34,089 nucleotides of DNA, from the NCBI GenBank assembly GCA_017437125.1, contig JAFSBV010000028.1, positions 1-34,089 of the forward strand, read 5' to 3'. A program made the translations under genes and the position numbers. Under the pieces are notes generated by a model. The model saw only the letters and a program-made list of their open reading frames with translations. It was not told the origin of the DNA and ran no database searches. Below, piece by piece: positions 1 to 7,520 of this stretch (positions are counted from its first letter, which is position 1; the number at the start of each line of letters is the position of its first letter). Origin of the DNA: Bacteroidales bacterium (GTDB lineage: Bacteria > Bacteroidota > Bacteroidia > Bacteroidales > UBA932).

Positions 1-121
1 GTGCACGTAACGTGTTTATGAAATAAGGTGAATTCTATTGTAGATTAAACGTGCCAGTCTCGTGGCTTTTTTATATAAGCCAAAGGCAAATCGTTGAGAT
101 ACAAGTGCTTACAAGGATACA

Positions 122-140
122 TCAATCCCTGGTGGCACCA
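122..140 (+). other. tRNA 3'-end-like fragment (possible att-site remnant)
   Basis: The bases TCAATC-CCTGG-TGGCACC-A read like the end of a T-loop, the 3' strand of a T-stem, the 3' strand of an acceptor stem and a discriminator base. A terminator hairpin follows 5 bp later, the usual arrangement after a tRNA gene. The matching 5' T-stem strand (116-120, GATAC) does not pair at all, so this is not a functional tRNA. GTGCCA at 51-56 could pair with TGGCAC, but the remaining arms are missing. Integrases often leave a duplicated tRNA 3' end, so an attachment-site scar is the best explanation. Confidence 0.4.
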
Positions 141-145
141 CGACG

Positions 146-180
146 AAACCGCAATAGAAGTGATTCTGTTGCGGTTTTTT
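146..180 (+). terminator. Rho-independent terminator, rightward
   Basis: AAACCGCAA (146-154) pairs with TTGCGGTTT (169-177). The inner AGAA/TTCT pairing (156-159 with 164-167) closes a GTGA loop. The run of T residues continues to 180. No intact gene lies immediately upstream, so it probably belonged to the tRNA-like fragment. Confidence 0.7.
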
Positions 181-316
181 CGTGTTTTGCGGTGATTTTT
201 TATAACTCGTGCTATTTTGGACAATAAGTCCCGGATTTTCAAGAATCTGTCGGGTGGATTATGTCCGCTTTGGGAAGTTTGTTTACTGTGCCTATGAAGA
301 TTTGCATGAACACCTC

Positions 317-422
317 GGTCAATTAATAGCCTAAACTTGACCAAGCTGTCTCAAAAACAAGGCAATCTGATTGGTTTTCAGCACAGCCTGGTCAATTTTG
401 TGGCACTTTTTTACCAAGCTGT
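317..422. repeat. Pair of imperfect direct repeats 73 bp apart
   Basis: Two 33-bp units (317-349 and 390-422) both begin with GGTCAATT and both end with ACCAAGCTGT, with diverged middles of equal length. A further ATCTGnTTGGTT motif recurs at 365-376 and 445-456. The first unit also contains the inverted pair GGTCAA/TTGACC. Such spaced repeats may be protein-binding arms at the end of a mobile element, but no integrase gene is visible here. Confidence 0.5.
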
Positions 423-475
423 TCATTCAAATAAAACTCGATTTATCTGTTTGGTTCCACAGAAAAATGATAAAA

Positions 476-1375
476 TCATTTAATGTTCTCCTTCAGCCAC
501 GATAGAGCATCTTCTTCAGATGATTCTGTCTCGACATCCGGAACTATAGGATCATCACAGAACACTTCACCGGTGCGTGCAATGTCACAACTGACTGTCA
601 GGGCAAGGATGGAGCCGTTATAAAATATGATGCTTTCATTGGCAGATGCATATCCGGCAGTAGGGGAGCCGAATACCCGTACATTGTCCAGGCCTCTGAA
701 ACAAATCAGTACCGCCTCTCCAGAACTTGCTGTCGCTTCGTCAGTGATAATCGCTACTGGACAATTGATGCGTGGTTCTATATCTATACCGACTACCTTT
801 GCCACGAATTCCTTATTGATCGGCATTACACTCTGGAACTGCCTTCTCATCTTGAATTTCAGGAATACATCATCTGGAAGAAAACGGTGGACGGCAGCAA
901 TCATCGGATACATGTTGCCTCCGTGATTGCCTCTGAGATCGATGCATACGCCCTTCACTGTATCAGGAATTGAATTCAGAACCGTCCTGGCATATCTGAG
1001 ACAGTTTTCATCATCTCCAGCAAAGGCAGGAAGTTGAATCATGCAGATGCCGTCCTCCATTATTGTGACTGTCGGGGACACCTCTTCATTAGACCTCTTT
1101 TCACGAGCCTGGGCCTTATCTGCCGGCATAAGATAGGAATGCTTGCCGCCTGCGATCTTTGCTGCCTTGTTTATTATCTCCTGAGCCTCTTCCAAAGTTT
1201 CCGGATTCTGAGAAAGCGCTTCCTTCTTCATCGCTTCCCATTCTTCGCCTTCAGCATAAAGTCCTTTCCTATCCATCTGCTGGATAGCATCACGCACATA
1301 TGTCTGATTCGGACTGCTGCAGCCTATGATTGACAGTATGGCAAACAGAAGAATATTTATTCGTTTTTCTATCAT
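476..1375 (-). CDS. S41-family peptidase-like lipoprotein
   Basis: The 299-residue protein begins with a lipoprotein signal ending in ...SIIGC (Cys19), so it is probably anchored in the envelope. It shows the S41/C-terminal-processing-protease fold marks: GGKHSYLM (His79), DLRGNHGGN (146-154), ATASSGE (nucleophile Ser217 or Ser218) and GSPTAGYASAN (236-246). A lysine is not obvious after the serine, so a His-type arrangement as in tricorn-like members is more likely than a Ser-Lys dyad. No PDZ domain is apparent. The ATG at 1375 is preferred; an upstream TTG would overlap the previous gene. It is the last gene of a leftward group with three small membrane proteins. Its substrate is unknown. 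Confidence 0.8.
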   Translation of the reverse strand: MIEKRINILLFAILSIIGCSSPNQTYVRDAIQQMDRKGLYAEGEEWEAMKKEALSQNPETLEEAQEIINKAAKIAGGKHSYLMPADKAQAREKRSNEEVSPTVTIMEDGICMIQLPAFAGDDENCLRYARTVLNSIPDTVKGVCIDLRGNHGGNMYPMIAAVHRFLPDDVFLKFKMRRQFQSVMPINKEFVAKVVGIDIEPRINCPVAIITDEATASSGEAVLICFRGLDNVRVFGSPTAGYASANESIIFYNGSILALTVSCDIARTGEVFCDDPIVPDVETESSEEDALSWLKENIK

Positions 1376-1379
1376 TGTT

Positions 1380-1769
1380 CTACGACGGGTTTTCTTCAAG
1401 ATACTGCTGTCTGATCTTATATCTGATCAACGATGTGGCTGCCAGATATATCACGATAAAGATGAACGGTAAGCCTTTCCAACCCTTGTCGAATGCAATC
1501 ATGTCATAAAGGCCTATAGCAAGGGCAATTGCACATAGACAAAGCATGATGTTACGGCGTTTCTTGTCATGCCTGATAAGAAGATTCGGAAATTTCTCCT
1601 TCTTGAATTCAGTGATGATAAGCAGTGGTATCAGAACCAGACAACTTAACAGAATGATCCAATTAAACAGCTGGTATTCTCCCTGGAATATATATACTAT
1701 AGTGTAAGCTGCCAAGATTCCAAGTGCAGCAATAATCGAAATCAATCGAATTAGTTTCAGTGTTTTCAT
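1380..1769 (-). CDS. Small multi-pass membrane protein, unknown function
   Basis: This 129-residue protein has about four hydrophobic segments (roughly residues 7-29, 36-53, 74-91 and 98-115), separated by a strongly basic loop (EFKKEKFPNLLIRHDKKRRN), and a charged C-terminus. I do not recognise the family. It lies 8 bp downstream of the next small membrane gene and 4 bp upstream of the S41 peptidase start, so the genes are probably co-transcribed. A membrane partner of the peptidase is possible but only inferred from position. Confidence 0.7.
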   Translation of the reverse strand: MKTLKLIRLISIIAALGILAAYTIVYIFQGEYQLFNWIILLSCLVLIPLLIITEFKKEKFPNLLIRHDKKRRNIMLCLCAIALAIGLYDMIAFDKGWKGLPFIFIVIYLAATSLIRYKIRQQYLEENPS

Positions 1770-1777
1770 AAATTAAG

Positions 1778-2005
1778 TCAGTTGTTTTTCAGTTTGCGGT
1801 ACTTCGTCAGATAATAGACGAAAAGAATGATGCTGCATAGCAGTGATCCAAGAGCGAGATACAAGACAAAGTCTGATGAAATTCCGGACTTGTCTTTAGG
1901 TGCAGGGCCTAGAATGTTTGCCAGACATACGCAAAGCAATGCGACGGCAGAAAGTCCTGTTGCCCTCATTCCACCTTTCAGGTTTTTCTCTGTGAAATCT
2001 TTCAT
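1778..2005 (-). CDS. Small membrane protein with two transmembrane segments
   Basis: The 75-residue product has two hydrophobic segments (about residues 17-33 and 46-66), a short polar loop between them (GPAPKDKSGISSD) and a basic C-terminus. The start is an ATG 2 bp after the stop of the upstream gene, so translation is probably coupled. No family is recognised. A longer frame on the opposite strand over the same bases lacks protein-like features and is taken as a shadow. Confidence 0.65.
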   Translation of the reverse strand: MKDFTEKNLKGGMRATGLSAVALLCVCLANILGPAPKDKSGISSDFVLYLALGSLLCSIILFVYYLTKYRKLKNN

Positions 2006-2007
2006 CG

Positions 2008-2226
2008 TTATTTCTCCTTCTTGAATTTCTTGAGTTCGTTAAAATAGATGACGGCCCATAGAATGGCGAAGACAAGAAAGAGCACTCCTCTGAAAATCCG
2101 TCCTTCATCATCAATGAATTCCAGGACAGACAGCGCCAGCCACCCGATTGCAATGATCGGCCAGCCGATACGCCAGGCTTTGTTGGATTTCGGTTTGTTC
2201 ATAGTTTTATGTGTTCGTTTATACAT
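2008..2226 (-). CDS. Small membrane protein with two transmembrane segments
   Basis: This 72-residue protein has a basic N-terminus, two hydrophobic stretches (about residues 21-37 and 46-62) and a lysine-rich tail. Two ATGs are possible, at 2226 and 2202; the second would remove MYKRTHKT and leave both membrane segments. It is the first gene of the leftward group of three small membrane proteins and the S41 peptidase. No TAnnTTTG element is evident in the 66-bp gap upstream, so the group may be read through from the TlpA-like gene. Confidence 0.65.
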   Translation of the reverse strand: MYKRTHKTMNKPKSNKAWRIGWPIIAIGWLALSVLEFIDDEGRIFRGVLFLVFAILWAVIYFNELKKFKKEK

Positions 2227-2292
2227 AGACGCTCGTGAGCATCATTTCACTACAGTTCAGGAATAGGTATGACGTGGAAGGGGATCCTGATA

Positions 2293-3342
2293 CTACTTCA
2301 TCAGTTCTTCAAGTCTTTTCTGAAGCATGTCGCCGTGGAGATCGCGGCCGACGATGAATCCGTTTGAGCAGTCGATGAGGATTGTGGTGGGGATGCTGTA
2401 TATCTGGTATGAATCCGCTTCAGGAAGTTCGATGCCTCCTATGACGTTGGTCCATTCCATGTCTTCGTCATCGATGAATTTCTTCCACTGTTCTGCATTC
2501 TCGTCGCATGATACTGAATATATCTCAAGACCTTTGTCATGGTACAGTTCGTATGACCCTTTCAATGATGGAAGATACATTCTGCATGGACCGCACCATG
2601 TAGCCCAGAAGTCCACAAGCACATATCTGTTGTCCGGATTCTCCACAACTTCCTTGAGGGAGATGTTGCGGTTGTCCTTGCCCGGATGGATGATGTCGAT
2701 ATAATGCGGTTCTATGCCGCTTCCTTCAATATAAGGATGCACCGGAGCACGTTTTTCAAGTTCAGCTTTCATTTTCAGTGCAAATGGCTTGGCTTTGAGA
2801 TAATCCTCCAATGTGTCGAAATACCCGAGAAGTTCCAAAGGATGAAGCCCGGATATGGCCTGTTCCATAACCATCATGCTGAATGCATTTCCATTACCCT
2901 CGGCAATTGCCTCGCGTATTATTTCCGCACCGGCTTCAAAACTCTCGTTCAATGCTGACGGATCTTTACTCAATGTATTCAGGGATACAGTCAGTTCTGA
3001 AAATGCGTCATTCATAGGTGTACCGACCACCAGATTGCGAATTACTCCTCCAGGTGTAGTCAGATCAATCTTGCCCGGCTCGAGTATGAACTCATGAAGC
3101 TTGATCTGAGTGTCAGTGTAAAGGGATACGAGGGTAGGGAGAGAAGCGTCAGTCTTGAAATGATAATGCCCGTTGGCATACTGGGAGGAATCGATGACTT
3201 GATGGTCGTTCCATTCGTCATACATGTATATCCTGCCGTTTCCGACCAATGCCTGGTGACTGCCGTCGATTATGCAGTCGTTGGTGCATGATGCCAGCGC
3301 GATTGCTGCGCATATGATTGCCAAAGTCTTTTTCATGACCAT
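2293..3342 (-). CDS. TlpA/ResA-like thioredoxin lipoprotein with DUF4369-type N-terminus
   Basis: The 349-residue protein has a lipobox ending at Cys19 (IALASC). Residues about 22-110 resemble a DUF4369 domain, followed by a helical linker. A C-terminal thioredoxin fold (about 225-349) contains the redox motif WCGPC (Cys250 and Cys253) and a cis-proline region SIPTT. Such Bacteroidota proteins are usually periplasmic thiol-disulfide oxidoreductases on the membrane. ATG at 3342 and 3336 are both usable. It follows the debranching-enzyme-like lipoprotein by 14 bp, so the two are probably one transcription unit. Its redox partner is unknown. Confidence 0.88.
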   Translation of the reverse strand: MVMKKTLAIICAAIALASCTNDCIIDGSHQALVGNGRIYMYDEWNDHQVIDSSQYANGHYHFKTDASLPTLVSLYTDTQIKLHEFILEPGKIDLTTPGGVIRNLVVGTPMNDAFSELTVSLNTLSKDPSALNESFEAGAEIIREAIAEGNGNAFSMMVMEQAISGLHPLELLGYFDTLEDYLKAKPFALKMKAELEKRAPVHPYIEGSGIEPHYIDIIHPGKDNRNISLKEVVENPDNRYVLVDFWATWCGPCRMYLPSLKGSYELYHDKGLEIYSVSCDENAEQWKKFIDDEDMEWTNVIGGIELPEADSYQIYSIPTTILIDCSNGFIVGRDLHGDMLQKRLEELMK

Positions 3343-3356
3343 TAGAATTCTTTAGT

Positions 3357-5438
3357 TTAGTATGTCAATGCGGTTTCGTAGTATGTGTCAAAGCATGGAT
3401 AGCTCTCAAGCGGATCAGGCATGCAGAACTCTGTTCCCTCGAAGACAGGGGAGTCTGTCTGACCTGACGGCTCTCTCAGGTCAATCTCCGCACCGCAGCC
3501 TTCAAGACGTACAGAAACCTTTCCGTCAGCATATTTATAATGTAATGTTCCGTCTCCGACCTTGACCGATGTCTCGAGAAAAGTGATCTCGGATGGAAGC
3601 TTCGGCTCGATTACGATCACTCCGTTCAACATATCAGGGCGTATTCCGAGGAAATACTGATACCAGACGCGGAGATGCTCGGCATTGCTCCATGCCTGCA
3701 GGAATGTTCCCGAACGATTTACCCAATCCTTTCCTTCACGCGGATGTGCGTCCGCATTTTCGCTGAGGCTTCCGACTGCACCTTCATGAAGTGCCTGACG
3801 GTTCATGTTCTTGAACAGTTCCCAAGCAGCGTCAATCTGACCGTATTCTATCATGCGCTGCATTGCCATTCCGTTGTTCCATAGCCATATTGTTCCGTTA
3901 TGGTATGCATCATCCTTATGATAGTAATGCCAGTTCTCGTGTTGAGGATGGAACTGCCTGTCCCATTGGGCAAGGGAGGCTACACCCCAAGGATAGACAA
4001 GCTCTTCCCATACTCGTCTTGTCACCTTCTGCTTGAAATCCGTATCGTTTATGAGATCGAAGCAGTAGAGCTGGTTCGGACGGAACTGGACATCCGGGGT
4101 TCCGTCTGAATTGAGATGGTCGTATATCATCGAGCCGTTCTTGTCGCAGAAGTCATTCTCGAAATTACCTGCGAGTGTCTGTGCAAGGCCGCTCCATTCT
4201 TCTGCCGAGCCCTCATCACCCATGATTGCAGCAATCTTGCTTCCGGCAACGAGCTGTTCGTACCAGAGTGCCTGGATGTCGTTTGCCCTGTTTCCTCTTG
4301 GCGAACCAGGTATTCCGTTTCGTTTCACATCCATCCATGTGTCTGCATCGGCATGAGTGAGATACCCCTTCTGATCCGTATAGTTCCTGATTGAGGCATC
4401 GATGCTTGTCTTTATCGCAGGATATATATCGTGTAGAAATTCCGTATCACCGGAATATTCGGCAAGTTCAAGGGCCTGGATCACGAAACGTGGCGTTCCG
4501 TCTGTTGTGTTGTAAAGAATGCCTTCCAGATTTGCTCTGTTAGGAATACGTCCGTATGTCTCTGATTCAGGATCGGTGTCCTGTAGCTCGGCAAAGTCCT
4601 TGAGAATCTGCTTCGCCACGTCAAACTGTCCTGTCACCAGACATGCTCCAGGCATAGAAATGAACATATCACGTCCCCAATATTCGTTGAACCACGGCAG
4701 GCCGGCATAAATGCCCTTTCCCTGCTGCTCGGTGATGAGCTCATCCATAGTTATCGTGATCCAGTTCAGAGATTTGTCGAGCTCAGGGAGGTTCGACCTG
4801 GTGGGATTGTATTCTGTCACAAGAGAATTGATGCGTGCCTTTCTCGCTTCAAGCATGTCTTCCCCTTCTGCAAGGAATTGTGCTGCCAGAGTACGGCATT
4901 CCTCTTCCGTTCCATACGTGAGTATGAACCCCTTGCCTCCGTCAGAAGAGAGCATTACGCGCATGTCTGGAGCTTCTGCCGGAATGAAATACTTGAAATC
5001 GTCAGACATGTAAGAGTCCGATATGAGCGTGGAGTCCAGACTGATGGATGTGGCTTCAGAGTCGGTTTCAAGGGCAATGTGGAGGATCGGAAGATTGTCC
5101 GTCATACGGAATGTCTCTACTGCATTGTCCCATTTGCGTACCAATCTGTCAGGATATACAGTACATTCGGCCTCGCTTCTGTCAAGAGGCTTGCCATCAA
5201 TGGAAATCGTGTAGTCGGCAAAGATACGTTTCTTCGCAATGTTCCATCCGGAATACCACTGGAGGTCTTTCTGGTGGGTGGTTCCATACCAGTAGCCCGC
5301 CTTCTTGTCTGTATATGAGTATTCGCGGTTCTCCTCTTCGGTCACATGTACGCCAAGGCTGTCTGTAAGATATGTATCATTGCTGCATGATGAAGCCAGT
5401 GCGGTGGCGATGATCAATGTGCTTGTTTTCAGTTTCAT
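3357..5438 (-). CDS. Amylo-alpha-1,6-glucosidase-like (GH133-type) lipoprotein
   Basis: The product is 693 residues from the ATG at 5438, which gives a clear lipoprotein signal (ATALASSC, Cys18). Residues about 220-605 look like the (alpha/alpha)6 barrel of glycogen-debranching enzyme C-terminal domains: WFNEYWGRDMF (249-259), GRIPNR (296-301), DADTWMD (364-370), RGNRANDIQALW (381-392), YHNGTIWLWNNG (512-523) and GTFLQAWSNAEHLR (577-590). Family members remove alpha-1,6-linked glucose stubs, mostly in the cytosol, so a lipid-anchored form suggests action on imported or periplasmic glucans. The N-terminal 200 residues are probably a beta-rich domain. A longer open frame to 5693 exists but would bury the signal peptide and overlap the divergent trmO promoter. 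Other GH families with the same barrel (GH63/GH15-like) cannot be excluded. Confidence 0.8.
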   Translation of the reverse strand: MKLKTSTLIIATALASSCSNDTYLTDSLGVHVTEEENREYSYTDKKAGYWYGTTHQKDLQWYSGWNIAKKRIFADYTISIDGKPLDRSEAECTVYPDRLVRKWDNAVETFRMTDNLPILHIALETDSEATSISLDSTLISDSYMSDDFKYFIPAEAPDMRVMLSSDGGKGFILTYGTEEECRTLAAQFLAEGEDMLEARKARINSLVTEYNPTRSNLPELDKSLNWITITMDELITEQQGKGIYAGLPWFNEYWGRDMFISMPGACLVTGQFDVAKQILKDFAELQDTDPESETYGRIPNRANLEGILYNTTDGTPRFVIQALELAEYSGDTEFLHDIYPAIKTSIDASIRNYTDQKGYLTHADADTWMDVKRNGIPGSPRGNRANDIQALWYEQLVAGSKIAAIMGDEGSAEEWSGLAQTLAGNFENDFCDKNGSMIYDHLNSDGTPDVQFRPNQLYCFDLINDTDFKQKVTRRVWEELVYPWGVASLAQWDRQFHPQHENWHYYHKDDAYHNGTIWLWNNGMAMQRMIEYGQIDAAWELFKNMNRQALHEGAVGSLSENADAHPREGKDWVNRSGTFLQAWSNAEHLRVWYQYFLGIRPDMLNGVIVIEPKLPSEITFLETSVKVGDGTLHYKYADGKVSVRLEGCGAEIDLREPSGQTDSPVFEGTEFCMPDPLESYPCFDTYYETALTY

Positions 5439-5504
5439 ATTCCTAATATCTCGTTTTTCAGTTTCAATATGATCCATACAATCTGCGAATTTAAAGATTT
5501 TTGT

Positions 5505-5512
5505 TATTTTTG
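5505..5512 (+). promoter_or_regulatory. -7 element for trmO
   Basis: TATTTTTG matches the Bacteroidota TAnnTTTG -7 element, 22 bp before the trmO ATG. No TTTG is found at the expected -33 position. Its place inside a longer open frame argues for the shorter start at 5535. Confidence 0.6.
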
Positions 5513-5534
5513 TGAAATAGCACGAGGGAATAAT

Positions 5535-6233
5535 ATGGAAATTAAACCGATAGCACATATAAGGACTGAATTTCCTGAGAAATTCGGGATACCACGTCAG
5601 AGCGGATTGGCGAAAAGTCTGCGCGGGCAGATCATATTCGAACAGGAATACCGCAATCCTGATGCCCTGAGAGGACTTGAAGATTTTTCCCATATATGGC
5701 TGATATGGGAGTTTTCTGCAAACCGCAGCACCTCTTCATGGCAGCCTGTCGTACGTCCTCCACGCCTCGGTGGAAACAGCCATATGGGAGTTTTCGCAAC
5801 TCGATCTCCGTTTCGTCCGAATCCGTTGGGACTATCTGTCGTGAAGATCGACTCCATAGAAATGTCTTCTCCTCATGGTCCCGTCATCAACGTATGCGGG
5901 GCAGACCTGATGGACGGAACTCCGATATATGATATAAAACCCTATATCAAATATGCAGATTCACGCCCTGAGGCCGTATGCGGTTATGTTGACCAGCTTG
6001 AGGAACGTTCGTTGAAAGTGGTTTTCCCGTCCGAGCTTTCGGAAAGGATATCCGATACATCAGTAATTCCTGCCCTGATGGAAACCTTGCGTCTGGATCC
6101 GCGTCCGTCATATCATGATGATCCGTCCCGGATATACGGACTTTCATTTGCCGGTTACAACGTGAAGTTCCATGTTACAGACAAGGTGATGACTGTGATT
6201 GATGTCCAGCCTTTGCAACATAGCTCCATTTGA
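5535..6233 (+). CDS. trmO: tRNA (t6A37) N6-methyltransferase TrmO (YaeB/TsaA family)
   Basis: The 232-residue protein carries the family signature GVFATRSPFRPNPLGLSVVKI and the motif DLMDGTPIYDIKPYIKYAD, as expected for the UPF0066/TrmO fold. Known members use S-adenosylmethionine to methylate N6-threonylcarbamoyladenosine at position 37 of some tRNAs. The C-terminal half contains the short region typical of the longer bacterial form. The start at 5535 is chosen because the family begins near MEIKPIAHI and a TAnnTTTG promoter lies just upstream. It is divergent from the debranching-enzyme-like gene and is followed by an unrelated channel gene with its own promoter. Confidence 0.92.
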   Translation: MEIKPIAHIRTEFPEKFGIPRQSGLAKSLRGQIIFEQEYRNPDALRGLEDFSHIWLIWEFSANRSTSSWQPVVRPPRLGGNSHMGVFATRSPFRPNPLGLSVVKIDSIEMSSPHGPVINVCGADLMDGTPIYDIKPYIKYADSRPEAVCGYVDQLEERSLKVVFPSELSERISDTSVIPALMETLRLDPRPSYHDDPSRIYGLSFAGYNVKFHVTDKVMTVIDVQPLQHSSI

Positions 6234-6243
6234 TTTATATTTG
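6212..6243 (+). promoter_or_regulatory. Complete -33/-7 promoter of the FNT channel gene
   Basis: TTTG (6212-6215), a 20-bp spacer and TATATTTG (6236-6243) fit the full Bacteroidota consensus. The -33 element lies inside the end of trmO. The start codon follows 22 bp after the -7 element. Confidence 0.7.
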
Positions 6244-6265
6244 CCTTCAATAACCTTATAGACTT

Positions 6266-6889
6266 ATGATCAGATTATTGCGTTCATCGATATTTGCCGG
6301 AATTGCAATCGGAACCGCCGGTTTCGGTTTCCTTGCAAGTGGCGTGCAGTCAGATACTTATGGCTCTCTTGCCGGAGCGGTTCTTTTCTCTTTCGGTCTT
6401 CTTACGGTCGTAGGATACAAGCTGAAGCTTTATACAGGAACTGCCGGCTTCATAATGAAGAACGAGATAGGAAATCTTTTCCTGATACTTCTTGGAAATA
6501 TTGCCGGATGCTTGCTGATGGCTATGCTTTCCCGTGTGTCTCCTATGGATATCCAGGCTGCTGCACAGAATATTCTGGAGGCGCGTCTGCGTACGGGAGC
6601 CTTGCGTTGCGGCTTTCTCGGCATAGGATGCGGGTTCATTATGACGACAGCTGTGCAGTTCGCACGGCAGAATCAGTATCTGCCTCTTCTTTTCGGTGTC
6701 CCTCTTTTCATAATGTGCGGATTCACCCACTGTGTCGCAGATGCATTCTATTACCTCTGTGTGCCTTTGGCATTCTGGAAAGCACATGCTCTTCAGATCC
6801 TTGCAGTGTATGGCTGTATTGTGGTCGGTAATCTTATCGGCTGCAATCTTTACAGGATAGTCCTTGCCAAGGATCAGTATGAAGGATAG
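6266..6889 (+). CDS. Formate/nitrite transporter (FNT) family channel
   Basis: The 207-residue protein is almost entirely hydrophobic, with about six membrane segments. The first half-repeat has LTVVGYKLKLYTGTAGF, and the second has CGFTHCVADAFYYL, which corresponds to the conserved GFEH(S/C)xAN histidine motif of FocA and NirC. Family members are pentameric channels for small monovalent anions such as formate, nitrite or hydrosulfide; the substrate here cannot be told. It is shorter than classic FocA because the soluble termini are reduced. It has its own promoter and ends at a bidirectional terminator. Confidence 0.85.
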   Translation: MIRLLRSSIFAGIAIGTAGFGFLASGVQSDTYGSLAGAVLFSFGLLTVVGYKLKLYTGTAGFIMKNEIGNLFLILLGNIAGCLLMAMLSRVSPMDIQAAAQNILEARLRTGALRCGFLGIGCGFIMTTAVQFARQNQYLPLLFGVPLFIMCGFTHCVADAFYYLCVPLAFWKAHALQILAVYGCIVVGNLIGCNLYRIVLAKDQYEG

Positions 6890-6890
6890 A

Positions 6891-6929
6891 ACAAGGCCGG
6901 CCTCAAAGCGATATTGAGACCGGCCTTGT
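6891..6929. terminator. Terminator hairpin between convergent genes
   Basis: ACAAGGCCGG (6891-6900) pairs perfectly with CCGGCCTTGT (6920-6929), and CTCAA/TTGAG extends the stem inside. It lies just after the FNT stop and before the end of the opposing DUF2147 gene. The T tract is weak, but the stem is very strong, so it probably serves both strands. Confidence 0.7.
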
Positions 6930-6948
6930 CATTATTGTCACGGTGTGG

Positions 6949-7374
6949 CTATTTTACTCTGAACCAGTCCATTGTCCTGCCGAGAAGTCCTTTCTTGTCA
7001 AGTGAGCCGCGTACCTTGAGCACGTCGCCTTCGACCTTCATCGAGCAGTTGTAGGTCTTTCCGTTACCTGGGTCATATATGCTTCCTCCTGTGTATTCAC
7101 CTCCGTTCTTCTTAAGGCCGCTGAGCATGTTGAGGCCTATGAGCTGACGCTTGCGGAGTGCTTTGTCCGGGTTGTTTGTGTCAACTGCAGGTGAACCGTC
7201 TGCCTCTGTAGGATTTGCAAGCCATACGATCTTGCCGTTGAATGAATCTCCGCTTTTATATACCTCAACGATTGCGGAGCCGTCTTCGAGCTTCCATTTG
7301 CCTACAACGTCCTGGGCGAAAGCCGCGGCAAGCGGCATGAGCATGAAAATCATGCTGAAAATGATCTTTTTCAT
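6949..7374 (-). CDS. DUF2147-domain exported protein
   Basis: The 141-residue protein starts with a signal peptide (cleavage near AAAFAQ-D). The mature part, with VGKWKLEDGSAIVEVYKSGDSFNGKIVWL, NPDKALRKRQLIGLNMLSGL, YDPGNGKTYNCSM and KVRGSLDKKGLLGRTMDWFRVK, is typical of DUF2147, a small periplasmic beta-barrel family of unknown function. The ATG at 7374 is chosen over an upstream start because it opens the signal peptide and lies 24 bp after the promoter element. The gene is monocistronic. Confidence 0.9.
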   Translation of the reverse strand: MKKIIFSMIFMLMPLAAAFAQDVVGKWKLEDGSAIVEVYKSGDSFNGKIVWLANPTEADGSPAVDTNNPDKALRKRQLIGLNMLSGLKKNGGEYTGGSIYDPGNGKTYNCSMKVEGDVLKVRGSLDKKGLLGRTMDWFRVK

Positions 7375-7398
7375 ATTAATCTGGTTTTGGTTTGATTG

Positions 7399-7406
7399 CA
7401 AAGATA
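7399..7406 (-). promoter_or_regulatory. -7 element for the DUF2147 gene
   Basis: On the minus strand this reads TATCTTTG, an exact TAnnTTTG match, 24 bp before the start codon at 7374. A TTTG occurs 14 bp further upstream, closer than the usual 19-21 bp. Confidence 0.6.
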
Positions 7407-7459
7407 CCGATTTAAAGATTCAAAGAGAACATGATTCGGTTTTTAAATGAAAAGATTGT

Positions 7460-7467
7460 TATATTTG
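7460..7467 (+). promoter_or_regulatory. -7 element for trpS
   Basis: TATATTTG matches the consensus and lies 53 bp upstream of the trpS start. The leader is short and I see no T-box-like structure in it. Confidence 0.6.
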
Positions 7468-7520
7468 TAAGATTTTTGTGGTGAAATCATTTATTATAAC
7501 GCCAAAAACGTGGAATAAAT

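Larger units (their letters stand above)
1..475. other. Non-coding left edge, no gene recognised
   Basis: I see no convincing protein-coding gene here. The only long open frame (minus strand, 45-344) begins at a TTG and its translation resembles no family I know. The stretch looks AT-rich. It contains a tRNA-3'-end-like segment, a strong terminator hairpin and a pair of spaced direct repeats, each listed separately. Together these suggest the edge or scar of an integrated element, which is inference. Confidence 0.5.

Noticed and set aside
50-140. A complete tRNA with a long variable arm
   Set aside because: The acceptor strands could pair over 6 bp, but the T-stem strands (116-120 with 128-132) do not pair at all and no proper D or anticodon arm is found.
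45-344. 99-codon open frame on the minus strand at the left edge
   Set aside because: It begins with TTG, has no recognisable domain, and runs through a terminator hairpin and repeats.
4878-5318. 146-codon open frame on the plus strand
   Set aside because: It is antisense to the debranching-enzyme-like gene, has no domain-like features and has no promoter.
3357-5693. Longer form of the debranching-enzyme-like protein
   Set aside because: The extra 85 residues would bury a clear lipoprotein signal peptide and overlap the divergent trmO gene and its promoter.
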